Source of the DNA: Sinotaia quadrata
Lineage: Eukaryota > Mollusca > Gastropoda > Architaenioglossa > Viviparidae
Direction of reading: 5' to 3'
Assembly: GCA_028829895.1 (NCBI GenBank)
Contig: CM054178.1
Span: 100,244,058 to 100,308,057, forward strand
Length of the DNA: 64,000 bases
How positions within the stretch are numbered: the stretch's first letter is position 1; each line of letters opens with the position of its first letter. The notes beneath the pieces are model-generated. The model did no database searches. It was not told the DNA's origin and saw only the letters and a program-made list of their open reading frames with translations. Shown here piece by piece: positions 35,539-47,400 of this stretch. The position numbers were made by a program, and so were the translations under genes.

Positions 35539-36842
35539 CATTCTTCCACTTTCGACCACTTAACTCGTGTGCACGTGTTCAAACGGGGAGACCTGACCAG
35601 AGGAAAAGAAAGAATACATTAAATTAGAATCTCCACTAGAATCATTCAAGTGTATCCTATTGCTGCTGTACGAAGCAGAATATTCCATAATCAGCAGAGG
35701 GAGGGGTGTCACTGATCATGTTACTCTTTTCATCCTCGCCCATTTTATAAAAAAATTATTTTAAAAAATCTCTTCGGCTCTCATCGGGTTATTTATTAAG
35801 CAAGCAAGTGACTGCGAGGACTGCGACAATATGACCAAAAAAATGTTACTTTATACGCAGTGTTGCGAAAACCGTATTTATTTGAATAGGTCTGTTGAAA
35901 GTTTTCCTGCTAGTCAATAAAATAACTCTCACTAACAGCAAACACAGAAACATTCTTTCTATATTGATATTTCTTTGTCGAGATAGGTAGATAGATAGAA
36001 TGGTTTTAATCAAAACGACGCCTCGCTCGGGGACTCCCGCTCCTAATCGACTGTAGAAAGTGAAAGCCAATGGACCGTAAACTGGCTCAGTAACGAGACG
36101 ACAGAGCGGGGTAGAAAACAGCCCGTCCCTTGGATCCATTATGGACAGGAGGAAACAGCAAAATAGATTAACTGGAGCGTACAGTCCAAAGATTACAACT
36201 TCATCTCATTGCAAAAGCACTTTTACAATACATTTTTAAAAAAAAAGATATATCGATAAAGAAGGAAGTAATAACTTGTGCGTGTGTCATACGTGAGTTT
36301 TTGTGAGTGTGTATGCGTGTGTGTACGACTGCGTTGATGTCATTGCGTGTTTGTTTTTGCAGGTGTGTCCAATTGACTTTAGGTCAGTGCGTTCTGTACG
36401 CGTATGTAGCTTGCTTTTAAATGTGAGAGTGTATGCAAATGCATGCATGTCTTCGAGTATGAATATGTGAGTCGTGTGTGTGCATGGATATGTGTTTGTG
36501 CTTAGTTTTAATTGTGTGCATGTATCAATCTTCTTTTGATAAAGAAATGCATTTCCGCACCAAGAACATTTTAGTTGATGCAAGTTCCAAATTAAATGAG
36601 ATGGACAACTGAAAGTTGTGGACACAGGAGTAATGGACATTTCCTTCCGTAAGGTTGAAACGAAAGCGTGTAAAACTAATTAAAGTCGGTGGCACACTGA
36701 GCCTTTAAAAGAACTTCGCGAGACTGTACAATTGATAGCACAACAGACTAACGCTTAAGAGAAAAACACTCAGTTTGCTCCTCTTGCTTTGACCCTGTTT
36801 TATATAAAATTAGCTTGCGACTATGTAAGATAAAATTTATGC
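35539..36842. other. Unassigned sequence
   Basis: GT-rich simple sequence at about 36280-36510. Antisense frames at 35846-36139 and 36287-36640 are unrecognised. If the FREM-like gene continues to the left, this is intronic. Confidence 0.4.
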
Positions 36843-36996
36843 CATTTACATAACAAACTAGTCATTGCGCAGGCATCCAAATACAGCATATGTGAATTTT
36901 TACCAACTAGCCGAAAGAACATTTACGTAACAAACTAGTCATTGCGCAGGCATCCAAATAGGGCACATGTGAATTTTTACCAACTAGCCGAAAGGA
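36843..36996. repeat. 77-bp direct duplication (2 copies)
   Basis: CATTTAC, then TAACAAACTAGTCATTGCGC through ACTAGCCGAAAG, at 36843 and 36920, with few differences. Confidence 0.9.
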
Positions 36997-38066
36997 CATT
37001 TACGCTGGGAATTGTTCTTTGTTTTCGGGGATTTTTTTTTTATTTTCCAAGAAGTTATAGTGGTAGGCCGTAGGGTTCAAAAGTTTTCTAACTAAATCTG
37101 CGGATTTTGTTTGAGATGATTTTTTTAAATAAATATTATTTAGCTAAATTATAAAGTTACTTAGCTAAAGTTTCTTTGGGATATATGGCTCAGCAAAAGT
37201 TTCGTTTGTACTCTTCCACCATGCTTCTAGAGATTTAATTCAATTAAAACTTAACACTGGTCACTGCTCTCAGCAAGATGGCGTAAATTTAGTCAGAGTC
37301 AAACAAGTGCGTTCAAAATTAAACAGAATTTTGATTTTAACTATTTTTTTTGTTGTAAAAGTAAAATTTTACCCTGGCGATTTTGAAAATGCTCCGTAAA
37401 ATGCTTCGTCATTAATATTTTGCAAAATGACCCGACATTGTCGTAAGGACGACATTATGAAGGATCCCTGTGAACACCTCACATCTTCTGCCTGATCGGT
37501 ACCAGAACAAATTTAGCTACATAAATTATTCTGTTATTATTTTATTACTTAGCTAAATACTTTTAATTTGGCTAAAAACTAGGAATTCAGCTAAATTTAA
37601 CAAACTATCAGGACAAATAAATGTCTTATTTATAAATATTTATATTCTACATGTGATTTAGTTATATACAAGGACTTCTGAGCCCAAAGACTAGGATACA
37701 AGGGTTTCCTTTGGTGTCTTATGTCAGCCAGCTTATGTCTTGTCAACCAGTAGCATTAATATGCAGTTAACTAGCTTTTCTAGATACTTTTGTTTGCGAG
37801 GCATTTTAGTACTGATTATTCTCATTGCCAAGCTCTAAGTATCTCTTACCAGTATTAAGTCCTATGCCTAAAAGATAAGCAGCATATGATACAAGTAAGA
37901 CAGTCCTTAGTTTCTGCAGATAAACAAAGGCGGGGGGGGGGAGGGGAGTAACTTCATAGGAAAAGTGACTATTTCTTCACAAAAAGTCAAGTAGAATTTT
38001 GATAATTCCCTGGCCTTGCATCGGGTTTTCATGGTGGTGTAGCATTTAGAATAAAGCTGTACTTAC
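36997..38066 (-). other. Probable first intron of the FREM-like gene (start)
   Basis: Directly downstream (leftward) of the splice donor GTAAGT at 38066-38061. AT-rich with a G-run at about 37931-37940. I found no second exon here or further left, so the intron is long or the next exon is too short to see. Confidence 0.5.
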
Positions 38067-38306
38067 CGGCGGGTCCAGATGTCCAACGCGTAGAGTGATG
38101 GGGTCAGCCACGACAACCTCCACCCGACACTCTTCTCCGCGACGAGTCCTGCTGATCGCCAGGTCTTCCCTGTCCAAGTACACGGCCCGGCCCACCTTGA
38201 CGCGTAATTCCCGAGTGCGTAGCACGATCTCGGAGCCGTGTGCACACAAGCACAGCGTTAGAAGGACAACGAGGCCCACAAGAGTCAGCAGAGACGTATT
38301 TCCCAT
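38067..38306 (-). CDS. First coding exon of a FRAS1/FREM-like extracellular matrix protein
   Basis: The 80 codons from ATG (38306-38304) begin with a signal peptide: MGNTS, then a Leu/Val-rich core and a likely cleavage after CAHGS. The mature start (RELRVKVGRAVYLDREDLAI, then a GEECRVEVV and DPITLRVGHLDPP motif) matches the conserved N-terminus of FRAS1-related proteins. Those are large basement-membrane-associated proteins with CSPG and Calx-beta repeats. The exon ends in phase 0 at a consensus donor GTAAGT. An upstream in-frame ATG (38351) would add 15 residues before the hydrophobic core. I prefer the internal Met, which has A at -3 and G at +4. Only this exon is visible; which member (FREM1, FREM2, FRAS1) cannot be told. 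Confidence 0.75.
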
Positions 38307-38607
38307 TGTGACGTGTCTTCCAGTTGAACTCAAAAGTATGAAATGGGACACTATGGCTCATTAAATCATCGAGGAAATTGACGATAATCCGCTTGAGATA
38401 AAAAAAAAAAAAAAATTAGATATATACAAAAGATGTTCGCCTGGCAGATATTTGAAACTAATCCAAATCCTTAACAACAAAATGTAGCTTCTTAGCCAAA
38501 TATATCCTCAGCGATTCACATCTGGAGTCTGAATATGATTGGGTGACTTGTTTCCGAAAAGTTGGGGGAAATTATCCTCTTTTAACGCATTTGTTGCTAA
38601 TATCAAC
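38307..38607 (-). other. Probable 5' UTR of the FREM-like exon, with upstream splice acceptor
   Basis: On the minus strand a long pyrimidine tract ending TTTTATTTTCAG (CAG at 38610-38608) is a strong acceptor, which would make 38607 the exon's 5' edge. An A/T homopolymer lies at about 38400-38415. Alternatively transcription starts within this interval; no TATA box is evident. Confidence 0.4.
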
Positions 38608-38783
38608 CTGAAAATAAAAGGGAAAAAAGAATACAATAAAATCGACGCGAGTCAATAAATTTTCTGAGATGTTAACCTGTAAGCAAACCAATAACAAACT
38701 CGCAATCCTGCAACAATGTTTAGGCACGGAAGTTAGGAGATTGTTTGGATCTAGGAATCTAGAGTGCGTCAATCATCATTATC

Positions 38784-40436
38784 TGTGACAGAGTAAATTT
38801 GCCTCTCCCTATTTTTAAATTAAATTGTTATATAAATTGCTAAATTGTCAGAGTAGCCTGACCTTAGGCATTCCTTGTGGTGTTATTCTAGAAAGTATCT
38901 GAGTTGAAGTAAACAGCTCGAGGCAAGAATGTTCTAGATTGCTGATGTAATGTAAACTGAGTGAGTAGTTTTCTACTATCAAATGATTATTATTTACGAG
39001 AACAGGACTAGCCAATGGGCTGAGTTTAAGGAGTTTACTTGCTGTAGGAAATTCCGCTCTCTAATCACTTTTGAATTTGAAGTAGAAGAAGAAAGTATGG
39101 CTTTGAAAGGCAGTCGTTAGCTTGATGGTTGAGTTAAAACTGACTGATTGAGAGAGAATGGACTTAGGAATATTTCATGCACATCGCTACTGAAGATATA
39201 CTCGCGTTTATGTAGAGGTGCACTATGCTAGTTGACTTTTATTCCTGCAAATGTTTGAACTAAACTGCACACATGTAGTGTGCTGACACTCGACGTTGTT
39301 TGAATTGCTATGTTTATATTACCATGTGTGTGTATTGGGCTAATAAATACTGTTGCAGGAGATTGTAAGTTGAGAATGGGATGTGTGATAGAATGGAATT
39401 ATATTGTGATAAATGGGAAAATTAGGTTTTCTCTTTGATTGTATTTTGCAGTGAACAGGTAGCCTTTTGACTTTGGGTTTCAAGCTTTGAGTTTGAATTT
39501 GAGTTCAAAGTTTCAAGTTTCTAGTTTCCAGTTATCCTTCACATGTTCACTGGTCATAAACCTGTACAATCAGGAAGATGCAGAAATGTCTGTTGTGGTG
39601 TGTGTAAGCATGAGGAAGTATCCTACACACCCTTAATATATATGTGGACACATTGGGAGAATTCTATTATATTGAAGTTGCTAGAATTACTGTAATCATT
39701 ATGTTCTGCTTGAATGAATGGACATGGTGATGAAAGAGCTCAAGTTCATTGAGAATAGAACAGCACATCAGTGGATCCCACATATGTGGCAGGAGACATA
39801 TGATAAAGAGGTTGTGATTGTTGCAAAGGACAGTGAACAACCGTTGAAGCAGTGCTTAATCCAGGTCATGTAAAAATTACAGTAAAATAACTTACCTCTA
39901 ATGACTCCATTTCTATTCTCTGATAGGACTAACCTGCAATTTGTATTGACTCTATTGTTGAACTGTACTTTTATTTCTTTATATACAGAGATTGTGTAAT
40001 GTAAAATTATCCAAATGTGTGTTTATGGAATATTGTTGTCAAGTAATCTATTTCATTGTAATTGTCAAATGTATATTTGATAGTTTATTTAAATAAATTT
40101 ATTAACCTTCTTACACATATTGATAATCTTATGTTGGAGAAGAAAGTGGGTGGATGGGCGCTCACTAAATATAGAATAAAGTTGGATTTGTCTTCTCCTT
40201 TAGTAAGAAGTTTCCACTCACAGTAATATTATGTGACTATAAATGTTGTTTTATGTTGTGGTAGAGAGAAAACGATTACAGCGCAAACATATCTGCCAAG
40301 TGATAGACGAGTGGCGTCGGTTGGAGGATCATTAATAATAAAATTAATATTCTATCACATACAATTAATTATGAAAGAGTAATTAATAATTTATTAATAA
40401 TAATCATTTTCATTAGCTAGTGGCGAACCTGTCACA
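38784..40436 (+). mobile_element. LTR of family 2, probably solo
   Basis: Begins TGTGACAGAGTAAATTTGCC and ends CTGTCACA, so its 8-bp ends are perfect inverted repeats. The 3' part (TGTTGTGGTAGAGAGAAAACG, GATTACAGCGC) aligns with the solo LTR at 55347-56978 read on its minus strand. Length is 1653 bp. Flanks are TTATC and CTACC, matching 3 of 5, so the target duplication is decayed or lost. No internal region or partner LTR is seen. It lies about 480 bp upstream of the FREM-like start codon, in opposite orientation. Confidence 0.8.
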
Positions 40437-41301
40437 CTACCTTATTATTATTGGTTAGTTAGTTGTGAGCTCGTCTTGGAATCTTAGCAGGATTCTTAAA
40501 ATTCCTGGGTTTTACAGGGAATGGAGACCAGCATAATCCAACCGCAGTCTCACAGGTCAAATGTAGCCCGAGTAAAACTGCTTGTGCTTACACAAAAAGT
40601 TTTTCTTCAGTTATACTTTCCAATTAATTTTTTATCATGAATAGCACGCAAACATATTCAGTTTATGTGGCCTTCGGAGTTGAATAAGTTGGACCATCCT
40701 GATGTAGACATTTCCAAGGAGTGCTACTCTTAGCACTGGGTAAAGTCTGTGGTTTTCTAGCATCATTTAGTTTTCACTTCAGGACTTTCCTAAAATTTTA
40801 TTCTCTTTTATATAGAAAGTAATAGTAGCAATAGTAGTAGTACTAGTATGATATTAATGTCTGTAATAGAAATCTCTGATTTTTCATTATTGTTATTTCT
40901 ATGAAACAACTTGCATGCAGAGCTTAGAAATAAAGATGGTTCAGTATTGTAAATTCGGATATTTTGAAGAGAGTTTGCCATTTTAATAATAAAAGATATT
41001 TCATATTTACAAAGTGCTAAAATGTATCATTACCAGGAATATAAAAGCTGAGGTAGGTAGAATAGTTTAGAGTTCTATCCCATGATATAGGTGGTTTCAT
41101 AAGTCCTTAGGTGTATTAGTCTATTCATTCATCTCTATAACTATTGCACATCGCAAATGTCAGAGGGTGGGAGAGCAGAATGAAATAATGTGCCAAGTTT
41201 CTTATAATCGCGAAATTAAACTGCAGGCAAGTTATGACCAGTAGTGAAGTACCACCTGAAAATCTACAAGGCAAACTCGACCCTAAACTGAAAGTGAATA
41301 A
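40437..41301. other. Unassigned sequence
   Basis: No recognised gene. A (TAG)n-like patch lies at about 40822-40845. Confidence 0.5.
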
Positions 41302-41490
41302 CAACCTGCAATCTTTCACTTCTTGACTTGTGACAGGCTGGGTTTTGTACGTCACAAACTGTCTTCACATAGAAAGGCAAGCTGGCAAGGTTCTGTACAA
41401 CCTGCAATCTTTCACTTCTTCCTGACAGGTTGGTTTTTTTGTACGTCACAGGTTGTCGTCTCCTACAAAGACAAGCTAGCAAGGTTCCTT
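41302..41490. repeat. 96-bp direct duplication (2 copies)
   Basis: Both copies start CAACCTGCAATCTTTCACTTC (41302, 41398), then carry TTTTGTACGTCACA and AGCAAGGTTC-like words. The second copy has small indels. Confidence 0.85.
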
Positions 41491-42105
41491 TGCGAGACAT
41501 TAACGAGCTACAATTAAAATAAGTCGAGTTTACTCAATTTCAAGTTGACGTGTCCCGAAAATGTGAATATTTGTGAAGAATTTTCATGAAGAACTTCAAA
41601 AAGTGGGTATATGGCTTGGGAAAGCTTGTGACAGGATTAGCTATAAACGTTTGTTTAGTTGCTTGCTTGTTTGAATTCTGTTTAACCAGTGTAAAAATGG
41701 GCTACAAAAAAGTTGCAAACATGCATATTTTCTTATTTAAGACAGATCACATCTCTTGCATTCGATTTTGTCCTCCTTTCCGCATTCGCTTAGGCGATAT
41801 AGTGATATTATAGTGATATGAGTTACCGAGGGATATGGGTGCAAATCTCTTGCATGCTAGCAACTGACAGATCTCTGCAGCCAACTGCCTAATCCTCCAT
41901 CTGTCGATATTTGTTTCCTGATGTGCGTCGATAGGTCTAATTACCTAATGCCCGGAAATCCATATAGGTAGAGCAATCGTGCTACAGACAGACCAACCGA
42001 CAAATGTCTAGAAAGGATTATAAACAACAAACTTACATAATGACATGGCGCCAGGAAAGGGGACTTATATTGATTGAATAAGTGTTCCTAACTTTCTTTG
42101 ACATG
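41491..42105. other. Unassigned sequence
   Basis: A 75-residue frame at 41586-41813 shows a hydrophobic segment but no recognisable family. No promoter or splice context supports it. Confidence 0.4.
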
Positions 42106-42960
42106 TTACTAAGAGTTGAAGTTAAACAACAGAAAACGTGTGACATTTTATCAGCTAAGATTACGTACATGTTAGTAAGAGTTGAAGTTAAACAACAGAA
42201 AACGTGTGATATTATATCAGCTAAGATTACGTACATGTTAGTAAGAGTTGAAGTTAAACAACAGAAAACGTGTGACATTATATCAGCTAAGATTACGTAC
42301 ATGTTAGTAAGAGTTGAAGTTAAACAACAGAAAACGTGTGACATTATATCAGCTAAGATTACGTACATGTTAGTAAGAGTTGAAGTTAAACAACAGAAAA
42401 CGTGTGACATTATATCAGCTAAGATTACGTACATGTTAGTAAGAGTTGAAGTTAAACACAGAAAACGTGTGACATTATATCAGCTAAGATTACGTACATG
42501 TTAGTAAGAGTTGAAGTTAAACAACAGAAAACGTGTGACATTATATCAGCTAAGATTACGAACATGTTAGTAAGAGTTGAAGTTAAACAACAGAAAACGT
42601 GTGACATTTTATCAGCTAAGATTACGTACATGTTAGTAAGAGTTGAAGTTAAACAACAGAAAACGTGTGACATTATATCAGCTAAGATTACGTACATGTT
42701 AGTAAGAGTTGAAGTTAAACAACAGAAAACGTGTGACATTTTATCAGCTAAGATTACGAACATGTTAGTAAGAGTTGAAGTTAAACAACAGAAAACGTGT
42801 GACATTATATCAGCTAAGATTACGAACATGTTAGTAAGAGTTGAAGTTAAACAACAGAAAACGTGTGACATTTTATCAGCTAAGATTACGTACATGTTAG
42901 TAAGAGTTGAAGTTAAACAACAGAAAACGTGTGACATTATATCAGCTAAGATTACGAACG
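42106..42960. repeat. 66-bp satellite-like array (13 copies)
   Basis: Thirteen near-identical units start TTAGTAAGAGTTGAAG. Differences are almost confined to two sites: T/A in GACATT[T/A]TATC and in ACG[T/A]ACATG. Unit 6 lacks one base (AAACACAG for AAACAACAG). At 66 bp with no stop in one frame on each strand, it yields long repetitive open frames in both directions, broken only at unit 6. Very low divergence means recent amplification or strong homogenisation. Confidence 0.97.
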
Positions 42961-43339
42961 AGATGTGCTGTAACAAAAGTACTGGTGGTAGGTGAGTGGT
43001 GGAGGTTAAACGACAACTGTCACAAAAACTCCGAGCTCTATACAGTAATTATACTTAAAATATAAAAGACCTTAATGTACAAACAACTTAAGCACATAAG
43101 AAATAGAAAACTAATAAATTAACTGCGTAGTGAACCTGTGCGCGAAATGATGACATATAAAACAAATAACTTATTTATATACAAGAGTAACCTGAATAAA
43201 GTGAATCCACAAACAATGTAAGAATTAACTGTAATTACATTAGAGAACATAAATAATAGTGAATTTACCAATGTGCATCTAGAGCAAAAAGGTCTAGAAC
43301 AAACAATGGCACATAAAAGAAAACAGGTATTCCAGTTGA
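42961..43339. other. Unassigned sequence, possibly LINE 3' flank
   Basis: Adjoins the 3' side of the LINE remnant on the minus strand. No clear poly-A tail is visible. Confidence 0.35.
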
Positions 43340-43950
43340 CTACAAAGGTGTCTTCAGCACAAAAGGCGGTGAAATACATGTACATGGATTCTTATAATCA
43401 AAAAAAAGATCGCATAACGCGTGCTTTGTTTTCGAAGAATGCAGATTTCTCACAGGTGTGTACACATGCGTGAGATCAGATGAGTACTTAGGGCTGGAAC
43501 CAGAGGATGAAGAAGAAGAAAGGAAAGAGATCCTGTGTTGTTTTCTTATGTGAACAGGTAACCAATGGAGTCTGTGAAGAACTGGAGTGACATGATCTCT
43601 TCTTGGAGTGCTGAAAATAATTCTAGATGCGGTGTTTGGAACCTTCTGAAGTTTCTTTACATAGTGGCAGACCAGAGAGAAGCGTGTTACCAAAGTCAAG
43701 TCTACTGAGTTCCAGTGAACACACAGGAGCTTTTGTAGCAGCAAAAGTGAACACCTTTCAGTTTTTACGAAAAGTGCTATTTCATCTAAATTTAAAACAT
43801 GCTGATATGTAAAAGTATTGAAGATATGTTGCCGGGAGAGAGAGTTGTAAGAAAGAACACCCAGATTTCTAACCAACTGACTAAATAAAATGGGACTGTC
43901 AGAAAAATTTATTGGCTCTAGCCCAGTTGAGGAAATAGAAGCGCTTTAAA
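43340..43950 (-). pseudogene. 3' remnant of a non-LTR retrotransposon reverse transcriptase
   Basis: The minus-strand frame reads ...FSQLVRNLGVLSYNSLS, then KVPNTASRIIFSTPRRDHVT, PVLHRLHWLPVHIR and a decayed PKYSSDLTHVYTPVRNLHSS. This is the well-known post-catalytic region of Jockey/CR1-like LINE ORF2 proteins (RNLGV, RI-F-TPRRDH, LHWLPV, Y.SDL..Y.P.R.LRS). The reading extends upstream of the first Met (43876) to about 43950. Endonuclease and catalytic FADD parts are absent, as in a 5'-truncated insertion, and the end after LHSS no longer resembles the family. Confidence 0.85.
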
Positions 43951-44097
43951 GCGCACCAAGCATGATTTGTATAATAAACCAAGAAACCTTTTCAAAGTGT
44001 AAGTATAGATGTATGGAACAAAAAGCAATGCAAAAGAAAACAAACCATAGTAAGTCTATTTCATAAGCAATAACGCAGGGGTGGACATTTCTTTCTC
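43951..44097. other. Spacer
   Basis: Contains CAGGGGTGGACATTTC at about 44076, which resembles a hAT left end, directly before the tandem array. No matching right end was found. Confidence 0.3.
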
Positions 44098-44600
44098 GTG
44101 GTCAAAATAAATCTTTATCAGAAAGCCTATTTTCTTTACGTTTTTCTTGTGGTCAAAATATATCTTTATCAGACAGTCTATTTTCTTTACGTTTTTCTTG
44201 TGGTCAAAATAAAACCTTTTCAGACAGTCTTTTCTGGTGGTTAAAATATATTCTTATCAGTCTAGTTTCTTTACGTTTTTCCTGATGGTCAAAATAAATC
44301 ATTTTCAGTCTATTTTCTTTGCGATTTTTCTCGTGGTCAAAATAAATCCTTAGCAGTCTACTTTCTTTATGTATTTTCTCGTAGTCAAAATAAATCCTTA
44401 GCAGTCTACTTTCTTTATGTATTTTCTCGTGGTCAAAATAAATCCTTAGCAGTCTACTTTCTTTATGTATTTTCTCGTAGTCAAAATAAATCCTTAGCAG
44501 TCTACTTTCTTTATGTATTTTCTCGTGGTCAAAATAAATCCTTAGAAGTCTACTTTCTTTATGTATTTTCTCGTAGTCAAAATAAATCCTTATCAATCTA
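44098..44600. repeat. 48-51-bp minisatellite (about 10 copies)
   Basis: Units contain GTGGTCAAAATAAATCC, TTAGCAGTCTACTTTCTTTA and TGTATTTTCTC. The first two periods are 51 bp, later ones 48 bp. The right-hand copies alternate CGTGG and CGTAG, which suggests a 96-bp higher-order unit. The antisense open frame is a by-product. Confidence 0.93.
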
Positions 44601-44623
44601 ATCTATATTTTATTTTACGACTT

Positions 44624-44712
44624 TTGGGGGGGGGGGTGTTTTTGTTGGTTTTGTTTTGTTTTTGGGAGGAGGTGTTTTTGTTTTTGGATTTTTTTTTTTT
44701 TTGGGGGGGGTC
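44624..44712. repeat. G/T homopolymer-rich tract
   Basis: Runs of 12 G, then GTTTTT-rich sequence, about 15 T and 8 G on the plus strand. Sequencing error is possible in such runs. Confidence 0.85.
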
Positions 44713-46200
44713 ACCCATGGAAGAAAAAAAGAATGAAAATTAAATAAAAGTGTGCTACAATCCTGTACATTAAAAACAAGGTTAACTTCATTCTTCAGTA
44801 ATTGATTTTAAGAGGGAGTGAGTGAGAGAGGAAAAAAATTATAATGCTATTTAGTTACTTTTGCTATAGAGAGTTATTTAGTGTGTTGGATGAGAAAATG
44901 GATTAAATAGTGTGCTGTTAGAAATTATGTATCTTCAAATAAACATCTAAGTAGTCGTGCAGGAAATATATTTTTGTTGTTTTAATACTACTGGAACCAC
45001 ATTCAGTTCGTTAATAGCTAATGAATAATAAAGATTCAATATTGTGTATGGTTGTGTGTATGTGAGTGTGTGTGTGTGTGTGTGTATGTGTGTGTGTGTG
45101 TGTGTGTGCGTGACATATTTTTATTCATAACGAACTTCTTTGCCTCGTGCTCCAATCTCAGCAGGATGACTTATTTACCCGGAAACCGCTCAGCCATTTG
45201 GCAAAATCTTAAGTGAGACAAGATCATTATCATGAAGTTATCACCCTTATTGTGCAAAAAGAAATTGCCTGCAGGGCATTCTGTGTCGTCTTAATGAACG
45301 CATTTTTAGTATTTATTAATAATACGTGTTGAGTCCATCGATACCTACTCAGAAACACCAAAAACACAGTCCACTGCAATAGGAATTGCGGGACATAACC
45401 GACTGTATTTCGATAGAAACGGCCTTGGTATGACGTCATTCATATATTTAAAAATTAACAAAGTGAATTTTAAAAGATAACTATGGGAATATTTTACAAA
45501 TGCCACAATATATGTATTTAGGCTATTTCTATTTTTTTAAGTCAGAACAATTTTTAAGAGTTCAGAAATAACCAAAGGTCTTGATAATAACGCCATTAAT
45601 CAGGGAAGTTGGGGTGGGGGTGGGGGGAGGAAGAGAAAAGAAGAAAATGGAGAAGACAAGAAAAAATAAACTGCTTCAGAAGACATCGAAAAATAACCAG
45701 TAATCCGGAGACAGACTCGCGTTTCTTAAAGGGGAGTATAAATCACTGATTTAGGAGATAGTGTCAAAACAACTGACATGTCAATGGAATATTGCTTGTT
45801 AAAGCACTATGAAAGCCAGTTAATACCATCAGGAACTGAAAAATGGAATCTTATACTTCACAATTCTTTTGACTCAGGCCGTGACGTCGTAGGATTTCAG
45901 TCCATTAATGTCGACAAATCGTTTACAAGAGAAAAGAAAAGAAAATATTATGCAATATATCAATTTAAACCTAGCGCAATGTGTAAATATAGGACTGCTG
46001 ACGTCACAGACTCTAGAAAAGCACTGGATATATGCATTAAAACACTGATAACTAGAATACATTGACTCGCTATGATGCGATAATATAAAGAAATTTTTAA
46101 AATAAAAATATTAAATTAGAAACCGAACACCGCAAGATAAGACAGGTTGTAGGCGATACGACACGAAGGCGATATGAGGCCTGCATTCTAAGATACAGAA
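44713..46200. other. Unassigned sequence with (GT)n
   Basis: (GT)n at 45061-45110. A 95-residue frame at 45778-46065 is the longest here; it is Lys-rich, has no recognised domain and no promoter signals. Confidence 0.5.
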
Positions 46201-46475
46201 TGACGTGAAGAGCATCACATGTATACGTAAGGATGGAATAAGGGGGAGACTACAATTTGGTGACTGTAAGCGTGGGGACGAGTGATGCATCATGGACATG
46301 AAGAGCAGTACATGTGTACGTAATGATAAAATAAGGGGGAGATTACAACGTGGTGACTGTAAGCGTGGAGACGAGTGATACATCATGGACATGAAGAGCA
46401 GTACATGTATAATGATAAAATAAGGGGGAGACTACAACTTGGTGTCTGAAAGTCTGGAGACGAGTGATACAACAA
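46201..46475. repeat. 93-bp minisatellite (3 copies)
   Basis: Units start at about 46201, 46295 and 46388 and contain AAGAGCAGTACATGT, AATAAGGGGGAGA and AGACGAGTGATACATCATG. The third has an 8-bp deletion. Confidence 0.9.
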
Positions 46476-47309
46476 GATGAAGTAGGCCTCCACAGAGCTG
46501 CTGTTAAAATAACTTAATACAGTGTTTACTTAAATGTGAAGGTAGACTTAAATACAGCATGATATTATAATGTACTTTAGGAATTAAATTGGGAAACAGA
46601 ATTATTTTGTATGCATTGTGGAAAATATTTAAATAGGAAACAATGAATTTTATAACTTACTATGAAATTGTTTAAATAGAAAGCAGAATTTTATTTTTCA
46701 AGCTGTTGACACTATTTAAGTAGGAAACAGAACATGATATAACTTACTATAGGGAGTAGTTAATTATAACTTACTATAGGGAGTAGTTAATTATAAATTT
46801 AATTATAACTCATAACAGACAATTCTTAAAGGTGCAATAGTTATACAAACTGGACACCTGTTTAAGAAAAAATTCAAATAAATTACTTGCAAGCAATGCA
46901 AATCCCAATAGTAAGTTTCCTTCGCCAATGCTAACTAACATATTCAATTATTAAACTTTTCAGTTGTTTTTTTAACTTTGTATCTCTGAACTGTTGACCA
47001 TGTTCGAGAGTTGCGTAACTTAGGATGTACTATTCGGGGTGGGGTCGGGGGTTCGCATCCAAACTAGACAAACGTAAACAATTATGAAAGAGTTAAATAA
47101 AGCGGATCGAATTTTATAAATACAAATTATTCAATATTAACCAACAAAATGAAAAATATGGGTTACTGAAATGAATTCTGTAGAAAACATAATGAGTGAA
47201 TAATATGTGCGAATGTTAATAGGTCATAATTCAAATGCAAAACGTGCTTTGCAGCAGTATTGGTAATAAAAAAAAAAACTCATTATTAAATTTATCATTA
47301 ACACGAACT
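46476..47309. other. Unassigned AT-rich sequence
   Basis: A 26-bp duplication (CTTACTATAGGGAGTAGTTA) lies at about 46742-46793. GGTTCGCATCC near 47047 resembles a tRNA B box, but no fitting A box or cloverleaf precedes it. Confidence 0.45.
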
Positions 47310-47317
47310 TATTAGAG

Positions 47318-47400
47318 CAGCCTTTCTCAAACTTTTTACACTGCAGGAGCCCTTGAAATAATTTTCAGGTATCAGGGAACCCTTACGTAAACATTGATGT
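47318..47400 (+). mobile_element. Orphan hAT left terminus
   Basis: CAGCCTTTCTCAAACTTTTT, then a GCAGGAGCCCTTGAAATA-type subterminal region, matches common hAT ends (CAGnnnTTCTCAAAC). The preceding 8 bp are TATTAGAG (47310-47317). The same octamer occurs at 48439-48446, but the bases before it do not match an inverted terminus, so the right end is uncertain. Confidence 0.5.

Noticed and set aside
42106..42960. CRISPR-like array of regular repeats
   Set aside because: Units are contiguous with no variable spacers, and the genome is eukaryotic.
44204..44596. Antisense 130-residue frame of 16-residue repeats
   Set aside because: Exactly follows the 48-bp tandem array and ends with it.
45778..46065. 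95-residue plus-strand frame
   Set aside because: No family recognised and no regulatory context.
47036..47058. tRNA or SINE B box (GGTTCGCATCC)
   Set aside because: No A box at the right distance upstream and no cloverleaf could be drawn.
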